DNA of 64,000 nucleotides from Campylobacter aviculae (GTDB taxonomy: Bacteria; Campylobacterota; Campylobacteria; Campylobacterales; Campylobacteraceae), in NCBI RefSeq assembly GCF_005406215.1, contig NZ_NXMA01000003.1, positions 1-64,000 of the forward strand, given 5' to 3'. Positions within the stretch are counted from its first letter, which is position 1; every line of letters begins with the position of its first letter. The notes under the pieces were generated by a model. That model made no database searches, had not been told where the DNA came from, and worked only from the letters and a program-made list of their open reading frames with translations. The position numbers and the translations under genes were made by a program. This document shows, one piece after another, positions 8,827-17,361 of the stretch.

Positions 8827-9914
8827 GCATTTACCTTTGAATATTTATAATAAGCCGCACACGCTCCTTCTCCTGAAACCATACAGCTTCCTATAGGACT
8901 TCTTGGGGTACAAGCTTTTCCAAAAACTTTACAATCATAAGGCTTAGCTAAACCTCTTAAAATTTGTCCACAAATACAAGCTTTACTTTCATTTTTGCTT
9001 GACACTGCACAATCAAATCGCTTGTTTGCATCAAAATTAGCAAATTCTTCCCTTAACTCCAAACCGCCATTTTTAATAATTCCTAAGCCACGGAATTCAA
9101 AATCACAAGATTTAAAATATTTTTTAACCAAATTTTGTGCTTTAATATTTCCTTCTTCACTCACGGCTCTTTTGTATTGATTATACACATCAAACGTACC
9201 TTTATTGATCTGTCTTACTATATTTAAAATACTTTCCATGATATCAACTGGCTCAAAACCACTCACAGCTATAGGGGTTTTAAACTTAGCCGCTATAGGT
9301 TTATAAATACCAAAACCTGTTATCACACTCACATGAGAAGGTCCTAAAAAAGCATTGATTTGCACATTTTCATCATTCATAATCGCTTCAATAGGTGCTG
9401 GAACGGTAATATGATTGATATGAAAAAAAACATTTTTTAAATTCAATTCCATCACTTTTTCGAGTAAAAGCGCGCTCATAGGTGTTGTCGTTTCAAAACC
9501 TATGGCAAAAAAAATGATATTTTTGCTTGGATTTTCCTTAGCGATTTCTAAAACTTCAAGTGGAGAATAAAGCGCTCTAACATCCGCTCCTTTCGCTCTT
9601 AAATCAATCAAAGAAAAATCACTTCCTGGCACCCTTAAAAGATCTCCTAAGGTACAAAAAATATTATCTTTCATTGAAGCCAGTTTTATAGCTACATCGA
9701 TGCGATTTCTTGGCATAACACATACAGGGCAACCTGGACCATGGATGAAATTAATTTCTTGAGGCAAGATAGAAGGTAAGGCATATTTCATAATACTATG
9801 CGTATGCCCACCGCAAATCTCCATAATATTAATAGGGCTTTTAATCTCTTCTTCTATCAATTTTTTTAAGGCTAAAATGCTTTGCTTGTCTCTAAATTCA
9901 TCGATGAAATTCAT
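8823..9914 (-). CDS. hypD: Hydrogenase maturation protein HypD (Fe-S scaffold)
   Basis: 363 aa, typical length. Works with HypC as scaffold on which Fe(CN)2CO is built. Visible signatures are CGGHTHSI (Cys34), HGPGCPVCV (Cys62, Cys65), GFETTTP near 138-144 and a cysteine-rich C-terminal region with CICGQILRG and the FGKACTPRSPIGSC segment that holds the 4Fe-4S cluster. It overlaps hypC by 17 bases and hypE by 4, showing tight coupling. Equivalent to Cj0625. Confidence 0.96.
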   Translation of the reverse strand: MNFIDEFRDKQSILALKKLIEEEIKSPINIMEICGGHTHSIMKYALPSILPQEINFIHGPGCPVCVMPRNRIDVAIKLASMKDNIFCTLGDLLRVPGSDFSLIDLRAKGADVRALYSPLEVLEIAKENPSKNIIFFAIGFETTTPMSALLLEKVMELNLKNVFFHINHITVPAPIEAIMNDENVQINAFLGPSHVSVITGFGIYKPIAAKFKTPIAVSGFEPVDIMESILNIVRQINKGTFDVYNQYKRAVSEEGNIKAQNLVKKYFKSCDFEFRGLGIIKNGGLELREEFANFDANKRFDCAVSSKNESKACICGQILRGLAKPYDCKVFGKACTPRSPIGSCMVSGEGACAAYYKYSKVNA

Positions 9915-10179
9915 TTAAACCTAAATCCCCTTCATCGTTTTTTATTTCCCCATTATTCATTTTTTCTACAATTTCTTGATAGGTTTTTATGCTCTCTAAA
10001 GCTGCTTCTTTGTCGATTTTTTCCATAGCAACGCCCACATGGATCAAAACAAAATCTCCCTTTTGTAAAGGCTCATCAATCAAATCTAAATTCACTTTTC
10101 TTTTAACACCTAAAGTTTGCACAGTGGCATTATTTAACTCATCGATTTCTAAAATTTCAGACGGAATAGACAAGCACAT
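9898..10179 (-). CDS. hypC: Hydrogenase assembly chaperone HypC
   Basis: 93 aa HypC/HupF/HybG-family chaperone. The N-terminus MCLSIP carries Cys2, which coordinates the iron in the HypC-HypD complex and binds the hydrogenase large subunit precursor. The middle GDFVLIHVGVAMEKID is the conserved beta-barrel strand. The stop of hypB lies one base upstream, and the end overlaps hypD. Equivalent to Cj0624. Confidence 0.95.
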   Translation of the reverse strand: MCLSIPSEILEIDELNNATVQTLGVKRKVNLDLIDEPLQKGDFVLIHVGVAMEKIDKEAALESIKTYQEIVEKMNNGEIKNDEGDLGLNEFHR

Positions 10180-10180
10180 T

Positions 10181-10915
10181 TTAAAAAAGCTCCTTTTTTA
10201 ATTTCAAAAATTTATACCAAAGTTCCATATTACTTCCGTTTTTAGCATCCAAAACTATAATATCTGCTCTTGGACTCAATTCCTTAATAAGCTTAGTCGC
10301 TTCTTTAATATCGAAATCGAAATGATGCGCTAAATCTGCTTTTGTAATCAATACAACATCAGCCTTTTTAAACATCACTGGATATTTTTGTGGCTTATCA
10401 CTTCCCTCAGTGACTGAAAGCAAAACAACATTTAAATGCTCACCCAAATCATAACTTGCAGGACAAACTAAATTACCCACATTTTCTATAAAAAGCAAAT
10501 CCACATCATCAATTGCCAAATGATGTAAGGCATCATGCACCATAAAAGCATCTAAATGACAGCTTTGCCCTGTGGTAATCTGATACGCCTCACATCCTGC
10601 ATTTTTAATTCTTTGTGCGTCATTATTAGTTTCTAAATCTCCCTCGATCACAGCAATTTTTAATTCATTTTTTAAAGCCTTGATGGTACTCTCTAAAAGA
10701 GTGGTTTTGCCACTCCCTGGAGAACTCATTAGATTGATACAAAGAGTGCGCGCTTCATTAAAATGGCTTCGATTATGCAGAGCTTGTTCATCATTTTTAC
10801 TTAAAATTTTAGAAATCACCTCTATGGTTTTACTCTCTTTTAAACTCGGATTTTCATGATGATGCATAGAAGAATGTTCGTGAGAATTTATTGAGCAACC
10901 ACAATCTTTACACAT
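10181..10915 (-). CDS. hypB: Hydrogenase nickel incorporation GTPase HypB
   Basis: 244 aa. GTPase that drives nickel insertion with HypA. The N-terminus MCKDCGC (Cys2, 5, 7) followed by a His-rich stretch (HEHSSMHHHE) is a nickel-binding segment. The P-loop SSPGSGKTT is near residues 64-72, followed by VIEGDLETNNDA (switch region) and LITKADL (G4). The His stretch is short, so nickel storage is probably minor. A promoter is likely in the 68-base gap to hypF. Equivalent to Cj0623. Confidence 0.96.
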   Translation of the reverse strand: MCKDCGCSINSHEHSSMHHHENPSLKESKTIEVISKILSKNDEQALHNRSHFNEARTLCINLMSSPGSGKTTLLESTIKALKNELKIAVIEGDLETNNDAQRIKNAGCEAYQITTGQSCHLDAFMVHDALHHLAIDDVDLLFIENVGNLVCPASYDLGEHLNVVLLSVTEGSDKPQKYPVMFKKADVVLITKADLAHHFDFDIKEATKLIKELSPRADIIVLDAKNGSNMELWYKFLKLKKELF

Positions 10916-10943
10916 TTATACCCCTTATAAAATTTTTTAATCC

Positions 10944-10949
10944 ATTGTA
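10944..10949 (-). promoter_or_regulatory. Possible internal promoter for hypBCDEA
   Basis: The minus strand reads AAGGATACAATGG between hypF and hypB, giving a TACAAT -10 box about 30 bases before the hypB start. The 68-base gap is the only sizeable gap inside the hyp block. Confidence 0.4.
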
Positions 10950-10983
10950 TCCTTAAAAGTATTAAAATTTAATGAGTTAAAAA

Positions 10984-13170
10984 TTAATCTTTATTTAAAA
11001 AATGTATCATTTGGCCTAAAGCTATAGAACTATCATTGCAAGGGTGTTTTAAAGACACAAAAAAATCAAAATTTTTAGCTTTTAAAATTTCAAGTAAGGT
11101 TTTATTTTGAAAAACTCCGCCACTTAAAATCACTTTTAAATCATAATTTTGACTATATTCTATGATGAAATTAGCCAAAGCATTAAGCATACCTGTAACA
11201 GCCTTGCTTTTTTCGTCTTTTAAAGCTCCTAAAATCAGCTCTTTGAAATTGATTTTTTCATCTTCTATGTAAAGTTTATAAGAAAAATCTAAATCTTTTT
11301 GATAAAAACTTTCACACATAAGACCTATTTGCGCCTCATAAGAACTTTCTTTTAAGTCAAAAACAATAGCACCAAAAGCGTCAATAATGCGTCCTAAAGA
11401 ACTGGTTTTAAGAGTGGAATTTGCATAAATTTTTTTAAGATTTTCAAGCTTAACTTGTGGGATTTTGCTTAAAAACTCTTGAGCTACATTTTCCAATTTA
11501 TAATGCCAAATCACACTTAAAGCCAAATGATATATATTTTTTATATCCGCATTGATTAATTTAAAATCATCAAAATGAGTGATTCTTTCATACTCTTTTA
11601 AATTAGCTATAAAAATTTCTCCGCCCCAAATATTACCATCATCTCCATAACCCGTTCCATCCCAAACAAATCCTAAAGCTTTTTCATGCTTTTTAAATTC
11701 CTCTTCATATTCAAAATAAGCTGCACAAAAATGTGCGTAGTGATGCTGAATTTTCATAGTTTCTTTAAAATCTTTCGTGTATAAAAAATGAGGATGCTTA
11801 TCGCAAAGCACAGTATCAAATTTTAAATCATAACTTTTCTTAAAAAAATCCAAAAGTTTTGAAAATCTTTCATAAGTATCCACACTTTTCAAATCCCCAA
11901 TATAAGGAGAGATTAAAATTTTATTTTGATAAAAAATCACAAATTCATTTTTAAGCTCTGATCCTAAAGCTAAAAAAGTTCCTTTCTTTTCAAGATGAGA
12001 TTCTATATAACAAGGATTTAGACCTCTTGAAGTGCGTAAAAACATAGCTTGATCGCCGATTAATTGAGCTATACTATCATCGCTTGAGTTAAAAATTTCT
12101 CTATCATAATCCAAATAATAATCAAAAACCTTACCAAGCTTAGATCTTAAATCATCCTCATCTTTAACAATACTTTCACCACTTAAATTTGCACTCGTTG
12201 CCACAAGAACACCTTTAAAATACTCAAAAAGCAAAAGATGCAAAGGAGTATAAGCAAGCATAATCCCCAATCTATCAATATCAGGGGCAATTAAACTAAA
12301 ACTTTTTTTTGCTTTTAAGATTACAATAGGTGCAAGCACTCCACCGATCAATTCTTCTTCATTTTTATTTAAAAACGCAAGTTCTTTAACACTGTTTATA
12401 TCTTTACACATCAAAGCAAAGGGTTTTTTAGGGCGATTTTTTCTTATTCTTAATTCCTCTAAAGCTTTTTCATTAAAAGCATCACACATCAGATGAAACC
12501 CGCCCATTCCTTTAATAGCAAGGATATTTCCTTGTTTTAAAAGTTTTGCACATTCTATAAAAGCATTTTCATCTGTAGATAAAACTTCACCCTGTCTGTT
12601 TTTCAAATACACAGAAATTTTACATTCAGGACAACTGATAGGTTGAGCGTGAAAACGACGATTTGAAGGATGTTTATATTCTTTCTCACAAAAATCACAC
12701 ATGATAAATTCACTCATAGTAGTGTTTTCTCTATCATAGGGTAAATTTTTTATAATACTAAATCTTGGCCCACAATGAGTACAAGTGATAAAAGGATAAT
12801 GAAAGCGTTTATTATTTGGATCATAAAATTCGCTTTTGCATTCTTTACAAAGTGCAAAATCACTTAAAATTGGTGTTGTCTTAATGCTTTGTTTTGAAGG
12901 GGTGATACAAAATTCATCATAAGCTTTTAAATTACATTCTAAAAGTTCGATTTTGTCTATTCTTGCAAGGGGTGGTAGATTGCTTTTTAATTGTTCTATA
13001 AACTCAAGACATTTTTCATGAGAGCAAGAAAGTAAAATTTCTACTCCAAAGCCATCATTTTTCACCTCTCCTAAAAGCTTAAGTTTAAGGGCTAACTCAT
13101 AAACTAATGGCCGAAATCCTACACCTTGGACCAAGCCTGAAATTTTGATTTTAAATCCTAAGTGGCGCAT
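10984..13170 (-). CDS. hypF: Carbamoyltransferase HypF
   Basis: 728 aa, full length. Makes the carbamoyl group for the cyanide ligands from carbamoyl phosphate and ATP and passes it to HypE. Domains in order: acylphosphatase (GLVQGVGFRPLVYEL, about 1-90), two zinc fingers (CKECKSEFYD and CDFCEKEYKH, each with a second CxxC), YrdC-like domain (about 200-390) and Kae1-like carbamoyltransferase domain with HHYAHFCAAYFE, DGTGYGDDGNIWGGEIF and ILSGGVFQNKTLLE. It overlaps the HypF-like gene upstream by 20 bases. Equivalent to Cj0622. Confidence 0.96.
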   Translation of the reverse strand: MRHLGFKIKISGLVQGVGFRPLVYELALKLKLLGEVKNDGFGVEILLSCSHEKCLEFIEQLKSNLPPLARIDKIELLECNLKAYDEFCITPSKQSIKTTPILSDFALCKECKSEFYDPNNKRFHYPFITCTHCGPRFSIIKNLPYDRENTTMSEFIMCDFCEKEYKHPSNRRFHAQPISCPECKISVYLKNRQGEVLSTDENAFIECAKLLKQGNILAIKGMGGFHLMCDAFNEKALEELRIRKNRPKKPFALMCKDINSVKELAFLNKNEEELIGGVLAPIVILKAKKSFSLIAPDIDRLGIMLAYTPLHLLLFEYFKGVLVATSANLSGESIVKDEDDLRSKLGKVFDYYLDYDREIFNSSDDSIAQLIGDQAMFLRTSRGLNPCYIESHLEKKGTFLALGSELKNEFVIFYQNKILISPYIGDLKSVDTYERFSKLLDFFKKSYDLKFDTVLCDKHPHFLYTKDFKETMKIQHHYAHFCAAYFEYEEEFKKHEKALGFVWDGTGYGDDGNIWGGEIFIANLKEYERITHFDDFKLINADIKNIYHLALSVIWHYKLENVAQEFLSKIPQVKLENLKKIYANSTLKTSSLGRIIDAFGAIVFDLKESSYEAQIGLMCESFYQKDLDFSYKLYIEDEKINFKELILGALKDEKSKAVTGMLNALANFIIEYSQNYDLKVILSGGVFQNKTLLEILKAKNFDFFVSLKHPCNDSSIALGQMIHFLNKD

Positions 13171-14671
13171 TGCTTAATTTACAATCTCTTAAGTGTTTTA
13201 AAGTATTTTTAAGCAAAGATTTATGTTCAAACAAAGATCCGCTTACAATAGCTATTTGGGCTTGCTTTTTTGATCTTAACTCATCATACATATCGCGTAA
13301 AAAATAACTCAAACTCTCCACAGCTCCATAAGCAATATTGGTACTATCAACCCCAGCAAGCATAAAACTCATAGCAGAACGCAAAGTTCTTGTATAATCA
13401 AAACTTTTATCCTCTTTTAAACGATAATCTATCTTAACCCCACGCGGCATTTTGGTTTCATCCGCTATTTTTAAAAGCTTTTCTCCAGCAATATTAAAAT
13501 TTTCATCCAAATTTAAAATTCTGCCCAAAATACAAAATAAAGAATAAAAATTATTTTTCAAGGTAAATTCTTCATCTAAAAGTGGAAATTCTTTTGAAAA
13601 ATTAGATAAAAGCTTAGCTCCAATCTCATCTTCTTGGATTTCTTCATAAAGCTTTTTAAAACTTTTAGGTAAAGAAAGTTTTAACAAATTAAACTCTTTA
13701 TTAGCAAGCAAAATATCTTCATAATCCTTACTAAGCTCCAAAATAAAAGCTTCTTCTTTAAAGCGACTTAGGATATAAGAAATTCTTGCCATATTTTTAT
13801 CTTCTTTAGAAAAAATAAGTTCCCTTGCTTTATAGTTAATAAATTCAAAACCCTGTAAAATAACGATTTTTTCATCTAAACTCATCACTTCAAAATCTTT
13901 TGACTTCTCTTCAATTTTTTTAACACTTAAAAAATGAAAATCTTGATTATAAAGTTCATTGCACACAGCAAAACTAAATAAATCCTGTGCTAAAGTCAGT
14001 TTAAATTCATGCAAATCTAAATTATATTTTTTTCTAAACATAGCATTCAATCTTAGCTTAATTAAAGGTTTTTCCAAACTTGCAAGAAGTTTTAAATTCT
14101 CATTAGAACAAACAAAAATCGTTTGAATGGCTTTAATATCACAAGCCATTAAAAAATCGCACTCAAATTCTTTATCAAAAAGTTTTAATTTGTAGCTTCC
14201 TTTATGATTTTTCAAATAAATTTCTTGCTTATTTTTAAGTATTTGCAAAGCATTTTCTAAAAATGTATGAAAGTTATTCTTATCTATTTTTTCAAAATTC
14301 AAGCCGTCTAATGAAAATTCATTCTCACAAAAAATATCCCACTCATTAGCTAAAAGTTCTTTTCTTTCTACATAAGCACTTGAATTTAAATGGGTAATAT
14401 AAGGAAATTTTTCACATTCACCAAGATGAAAATCCAAATTGTTTAAACCACTCGCCGCTCTTACATCAAATTTCTTTAAAAAAATACTATTACTCATATC
14501 TTTTAAACTTTCGCAAAAAGAGCTCAACTCATCCTCACTGCCCTCAATTTGAAAGACAATCTTGCTTTCTTTTCTATCAAAACTGCATCGATATCCTTTT
14601 GCATAAAATTGCAAAAGATATATAAAATAATCATTATCTCCAATATATTCAAATTCAAATTCTAAAACCAA
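13151..14671 (-). CDS. HypF-like companion protein with a Kae1-like C-terminal remnant
   Basis: 506 aa, TTG start preceded by GAAGGAA. The C-terminal 90 residues (AMSFMLAGVDSTNIAYG followed by IAIVSGSLFEHKSLL) align by eye with the end of the HypF Kae1-like domain (VILSGGVFQNKTLLE), but the second Gly is replaced by Ser. The acylphosphatase, zinc-finger and HHxxH segments are absent, and the first 400 residues match nothing I know. It directly precedes and overlaps hypF, so a role in hydrogenase maturation, perhaps as a non-catalytic partner of HypF, is a reasonable inference. Equivalent to Cj0621, annotated hypothetical as I recall. Confidence 0.75.
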   Translation of the reverse strand: MVLEFEFEYIGDNDYFIYLLQFYAKGYRCSFDRKESKIVFQIEGSEDELSSFCESLKDMSNSIFLKKFDVRAASGLNNLDFHLGECEKFPYITHLNSSAYVERKELLANEWDIFCENEFSLDGLNFEKIDKNNFHTFLENALQILKNKQEIYLKNHKGSYKLKLFDKEFECDFLMACDIKAIQTIFVCSNENLKLLASLEKPLIKLRLNAMFRKKYNLDLHEFKLTLAQDLFSFAVCNELYNQDFHFLSVKKIEEKSKDFEVMSLDEKIVILQGFEFINYKARELIFSKEDKNMARISYILSRFKEEAFILELSKDYEDILLANKEFNLLKLSLPKSFKKLYEEIQEDEIGAKLLSNFSKEFPLLDEEFTLKNNFYSLFCILGRILNLDENFNIAGEKLLKIADETKMPRGVKIDYRLKEDKSFDYTRTLRSAMSFMLAGVDSTNIAYGAVESLSYFLRDMYDELRSKKQAQIAIVSGSLFEHKSLLKNTLKHLRDCKLSNAPLRI

Positions 14672-14723
14672 ATTATTTCCTTCATTTTCATAAAACTATA
14701 GTATAACAAAAATTTAAATCAAA

Positions 14724-15371
14724 TTACTTTTTAAATTCTTTCTCTCTTTGCCTAAAATCCTTCATATAAAATGCTAAAAAATCATAGAATTCTTGACTAT
14801 GATTAGGATATTTTAAATGTGCTATTTCGTGTAAAATAACATATTCTATTGCTTTTAAACTTTTTTCTAAAAGTTTTAAATTTAAATTAATATAGCCCTT
14901 TTTATGATTACAAGATCCCCAGCGTGTTTTCATTTTTTTAATGCTTAAATGCGTATAAAAAAGACCTGTTTTTTGCGTCCATCTTTTCAGATAAAAAGAA
15001 AAAATAATTTTAGAATTTTTCCTTAAAAAAGACTCAAATTCTAATTTAGAAGGAGTATGAATTTCGTTTTTTAAAATTTTTGTTTTAAAAAGATTTTCTT
15101 TTAAAATCAACCGATATTTTTTACCTAAAAAATAAACTTGATCCGCTTCATTAGTCTTATTTTGAAAATCAAGCCACGCTTTTTTTATCCAATCTTCATT
15201 TTTAATTAAAAATTTTTCAATATCTTCCAAAGCATAATGATAAGGTAAACTTAAACAAAATTCACCTCTTTCATTTAATCTTAAATATAAATTTTTAATG
15301 GATTTTTTTTGATAAAAAAATACCCAATCATTCCAAAAAAATTCTTTTATACTAGAGCTTTGCCTTGCCAT
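14724..15371 (-). CDS. YgjP/DUF45-family zinc metallopeptidase (WLM-like)
   Basis: 215 aa. The zinc motif HEIAH is at 181-185 with a third His at 191 in NHSQEFYDFL; the WGSC motif typical of the YgjP/DUF45 family is at 151-154. Substrate unknown; relatives are predicted intracellular peptidases. No signal peptide is visible. The start overlaps the upstream MATE gene by 25 bases. Equivalent to Cj0620. Confidence 0.85.
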   Translation of the reverse strand: MARQSSSIKEFFWNDWVFFYQKKSIKNLYLRLNERGEFCLSLPYHYALEDIEKFLIKNEDWIKKAWLDFQNKTNEADQVYFLGKKYRLILKENLFKTKILKNEIHTPSKLEFESFLRKNSKIIFSFYLKRWTQKTGLFYTHLSIKKMKTRWGSCNHKKGYINLNLKLLEKSLKAIEYVILHEIAHLKYPNHSQEFYDFLAFYMKDFRQREKEFKK

Positions 15372-16663
15372 TTTTTACTTTTCCATCTATAAGCATTAAC
15401 AAGCCCTCTTAAAGATTCATCCGCACAATAACCTATCCAAATTCCTAAAATTCCCAGATTATAATGAAAACAAAGTATATATCCCACAGGTAAAGAAACT
15501 CCTAGCATAAATACCATACCACTAAAAAATGGGAATTTAGCGTCTCCACTCGCCCTTAAAGCATTTACCATTACTATATTGAAAGTGCGTGAAATTTCAA
15601 GAAAAATAGAAAGTGCAAACAAAGGAAGCATAATTTCTCTAAGTTCTTGCTTTAAATCTAAAAGATCCATAGTAAAATCTTTCAAGCAATAATGAGTTAA
15701 TGCAACTACAATCGTAACCATAATACTAAAATAAAGCGCTCTCCAAGTGTGCTTATACGCTATATTTTCATATCTTGCGCCCACTAACTTTCCTACGATG
15801 ATTTCATTGGCAACACTCATAGCAATTCCCACCATCATAATCAACAAAGATAGCTGAAAATAAATCGTTTGAACACTGAGATTTTCTTTTCCGAGACTCG
15901 CAACAAAACTAAAACTAATGATATATTGACTGATCCAAATGAGATTTTCTCCAGCCGAAAAACCGCCTATACTAAAGACTTTTTTCAAAACTTCCTTCTC
16001 GAGTCTTAGCATTTCTTTAATTTTAATATAGATCTTAAGTTTATAAGCAAGGATTAAAACCATAGCAATGACGGCAACCACTCTTGCAACGATATTGCTT
16101 ATCCCTACGCCAAAAAGTTCTAATTGTGTAAAATGAAGAACATAAAAATTGCCTATAACAACGATTATATTCATCATAAAACCCACCATCATCACCCAAT
16201 AAGCCATATTATAAACTCTAATAATTGCCGACAATATCAAACCTATAGCATCAAAAACAAGACATATTGCAAGCATATCAAGATAAATTTGACTATCTTT
16301 TAATAATTCTTTAGGTATATTTAAAAGATTAAGCAAGAGTTCGCTTTGCCATAAAATAAAACTCCCGCAAACCAAACCAAAAAGCAAATTTAAAAACAAA
16401 CTTTGGTGGATTACTTTTCTAGCCAATATAGCATCCTTTGCCCCAATCGCTTGAGCAACAACAACACTACACCCTACACTTAAAAAACCAAAAACCGTGA
16501 TAAATAAATCGACAATTTCATTACCAGCCCCCATAGCCCCAACTAAATCATTAGAATAGTGAGATACCATAGCAGTATTGACAATAACGCTAAGAAATCT
16601 GAAAAATAAATCCCAAAAAATAGGAATACTAAGTCTTGATAAAGAAAAATTTTTTTTAGCCAT
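15347..16663 (-). CDS. MATE-family efflux transporter
   Basis: 438 aa inner-membrane protein with about 12 hydrophobic segments arranged as two similar halves, the multidrug and toxin extrusion pattern. MATE-like features include GAGNEIVDLF and the VVVAQAIGAKD segment in the first half and IVGKLVGARYE in the second, which correspond to each other. It is probably a cation-driven exporter; substrate unknown. First gene of the run leading into the hyp genes, with which it has no obvious functional link. Equivalent to Cj0619. Confidence 0.88.
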   Translation of the reverse strand: MAKKNFSLSRLSIPIFWDLFFRFLSVIVNTAMVSHYSNDLVGAMGAGNEIVDLFITVFGFLSVGCSVVVAQAIGAKDAILARKVIHQSLFLNLLFGLVCGSFILWQSELLLNLLNIPKELLKDSQIYLDMLAICLVFDAIGLILSAIIRVYNMAYWVMMVGFMMNIIVVIGNFYVLHFTQLELFGVGISNIVARVVAVIAMVLILAYKLKIYIKIKEMLRLEKEVLKKVFSIGGFSAGENLIWISQYIISFSFVASLGKENLSVQTIYFQLSLLIMMVGIAMSVANEIIVGKLVGARYENIAYKHTWRALYFSIMVTIVVALTHYCLKDFTMDLLDLKQELREIMLPLFALSIFLEISRTFNIVMVNALRASGDAKFPFFSGMVFMLGVSLPVGYILCFHYNLGILGIWIGYCADESLRGLVNAYRWKSKKWQGKALV

Positions 16664-16777
16664 TTATTTTTATTCCTTATTTTCTTAGATAAATTTAAGA
16701 TTTTAACGAAATTTTTCTTAAATATTTAGAATAAATGTTTTAATTAAAAATTAAAATAAAAATAATAAAAAATTAGA

Positions 16778-16783
16778 TATTAT
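16778..16783 (+). promoter_or_regulatory. Possible -10 box of the ferritin gene
   Basis: TATTAT, 39 bases before the ferritin ATG, in very AT-rich DNA. A strong ribosome site, AAGGAGATGAA at 16811-16821, precedes the start. I could not identify a convincing Fur box in this AT-rich stretch. Confidence 0.3.
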
Positions 16784-16821
16784 CTCAAAAAAAATATTTT
16801 TACAATAAAAAAGGAGATGAA

Positions 16822-17316
16822 ATGCTTTCAAAAGAAGTAGTAAGATTGCTTAATGATCAAGTCAATAAAGAAATGTATGCAGCAAATTTATATTTGAGTA
16901 TGAGTTCTTGGTGCTATGAAAATAGCTTTGATGGAGCAGGAGCATTTTTGTTTGCGCACGCAAGCGAGGAAAGCGAACACGCAAAAAAACTCATTACCTA
17001 TCTTAATGAAACAGATTCTCATGTTGAACTTAGAGAGGTTAAACAACCAGAACAAAATTTCAGTTCTTTACTCGATGTTTTTGAAAAAACATACGCACAT
17101 GAACAAAGCATTACAAAATCAATCAATGAGCTTGTAGAGCATATGCTTGCCAATAAAGACTATTCTACTTTTAATTTCTTACAATGGTATGTAAGCGAAC
17201 AGCATGAAGAGGAAGCACTTTTCCGCGGTATAGTGGATAAAATTAAACTCATTGGCGAAAGTGGCAATGGGCTTTATTTAGCTGATCAATACATCAAAAG
17301 CATAAAATTAAAATAA
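16822..17316 (+). CDS. cft: Non-haem ferritin
   Basis: 164 aa iron-storage ferritin, bacterial FtnA type. Ferroxidase ligands are visible: Glu17 (NKEMYA), Glu50 and His53 (SEESEHAKKL, residues 48-57), and the later EQHEEE segment near 130. It oxidises Fe(II) and stores iron as mineral in a 24-mer, protecting against iron-driven oxidative stress. A ribosome site AAGGAG precedes the ATG. It stands alone upstream of patA, with a hairpin between. Equivalent to Cj0612c. Confidence 0.96.
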   Translation: MLSKEVVRLLNDQVNKEMYAANLYLSMSSWCYENSFDGAGAFLFAHASEESEHAKKLITYLNETDSHVELREVKQPEQNFSSLLDVFEKTYAHEQSITKSINELVEHMLANKDYSTFNFLQWYVSEQHEEEALFRGIVDKIKLIGESGNGLYLADQYIKSIKLK

Positions 17317-17319
17317 AAA

Positions 17320-17339
17320 TTTTGCCTAAAAAGGCAAAA
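17320..17339 (+). terminator. Hairpin after cft
   Basis: TTTTGCC, a 6-base loop and GGCAAAA form a perfect 7-bp stem directly after the ferritin stop. No T-run follows on the plus strand, so termination may be partial and some read-through into patA is possible. Confidence 0.45.
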
Positions 17340-17361
17340 TCACATTGATTGGGATATTTGT

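Noticed and set aside
8438-8896. 152-codon open frame antisense to hypE
   Set aside because: hypE is intact and highly conserved on the other strand; the frame is a by-product of its codon use and has no ribosome site or family match.
16664-16821. Fur box upstream of the ferritin gene
   Set aside because: The region is so rich in A and T that several poor matches exist, and none stands out on both halves of the expected palindrome.
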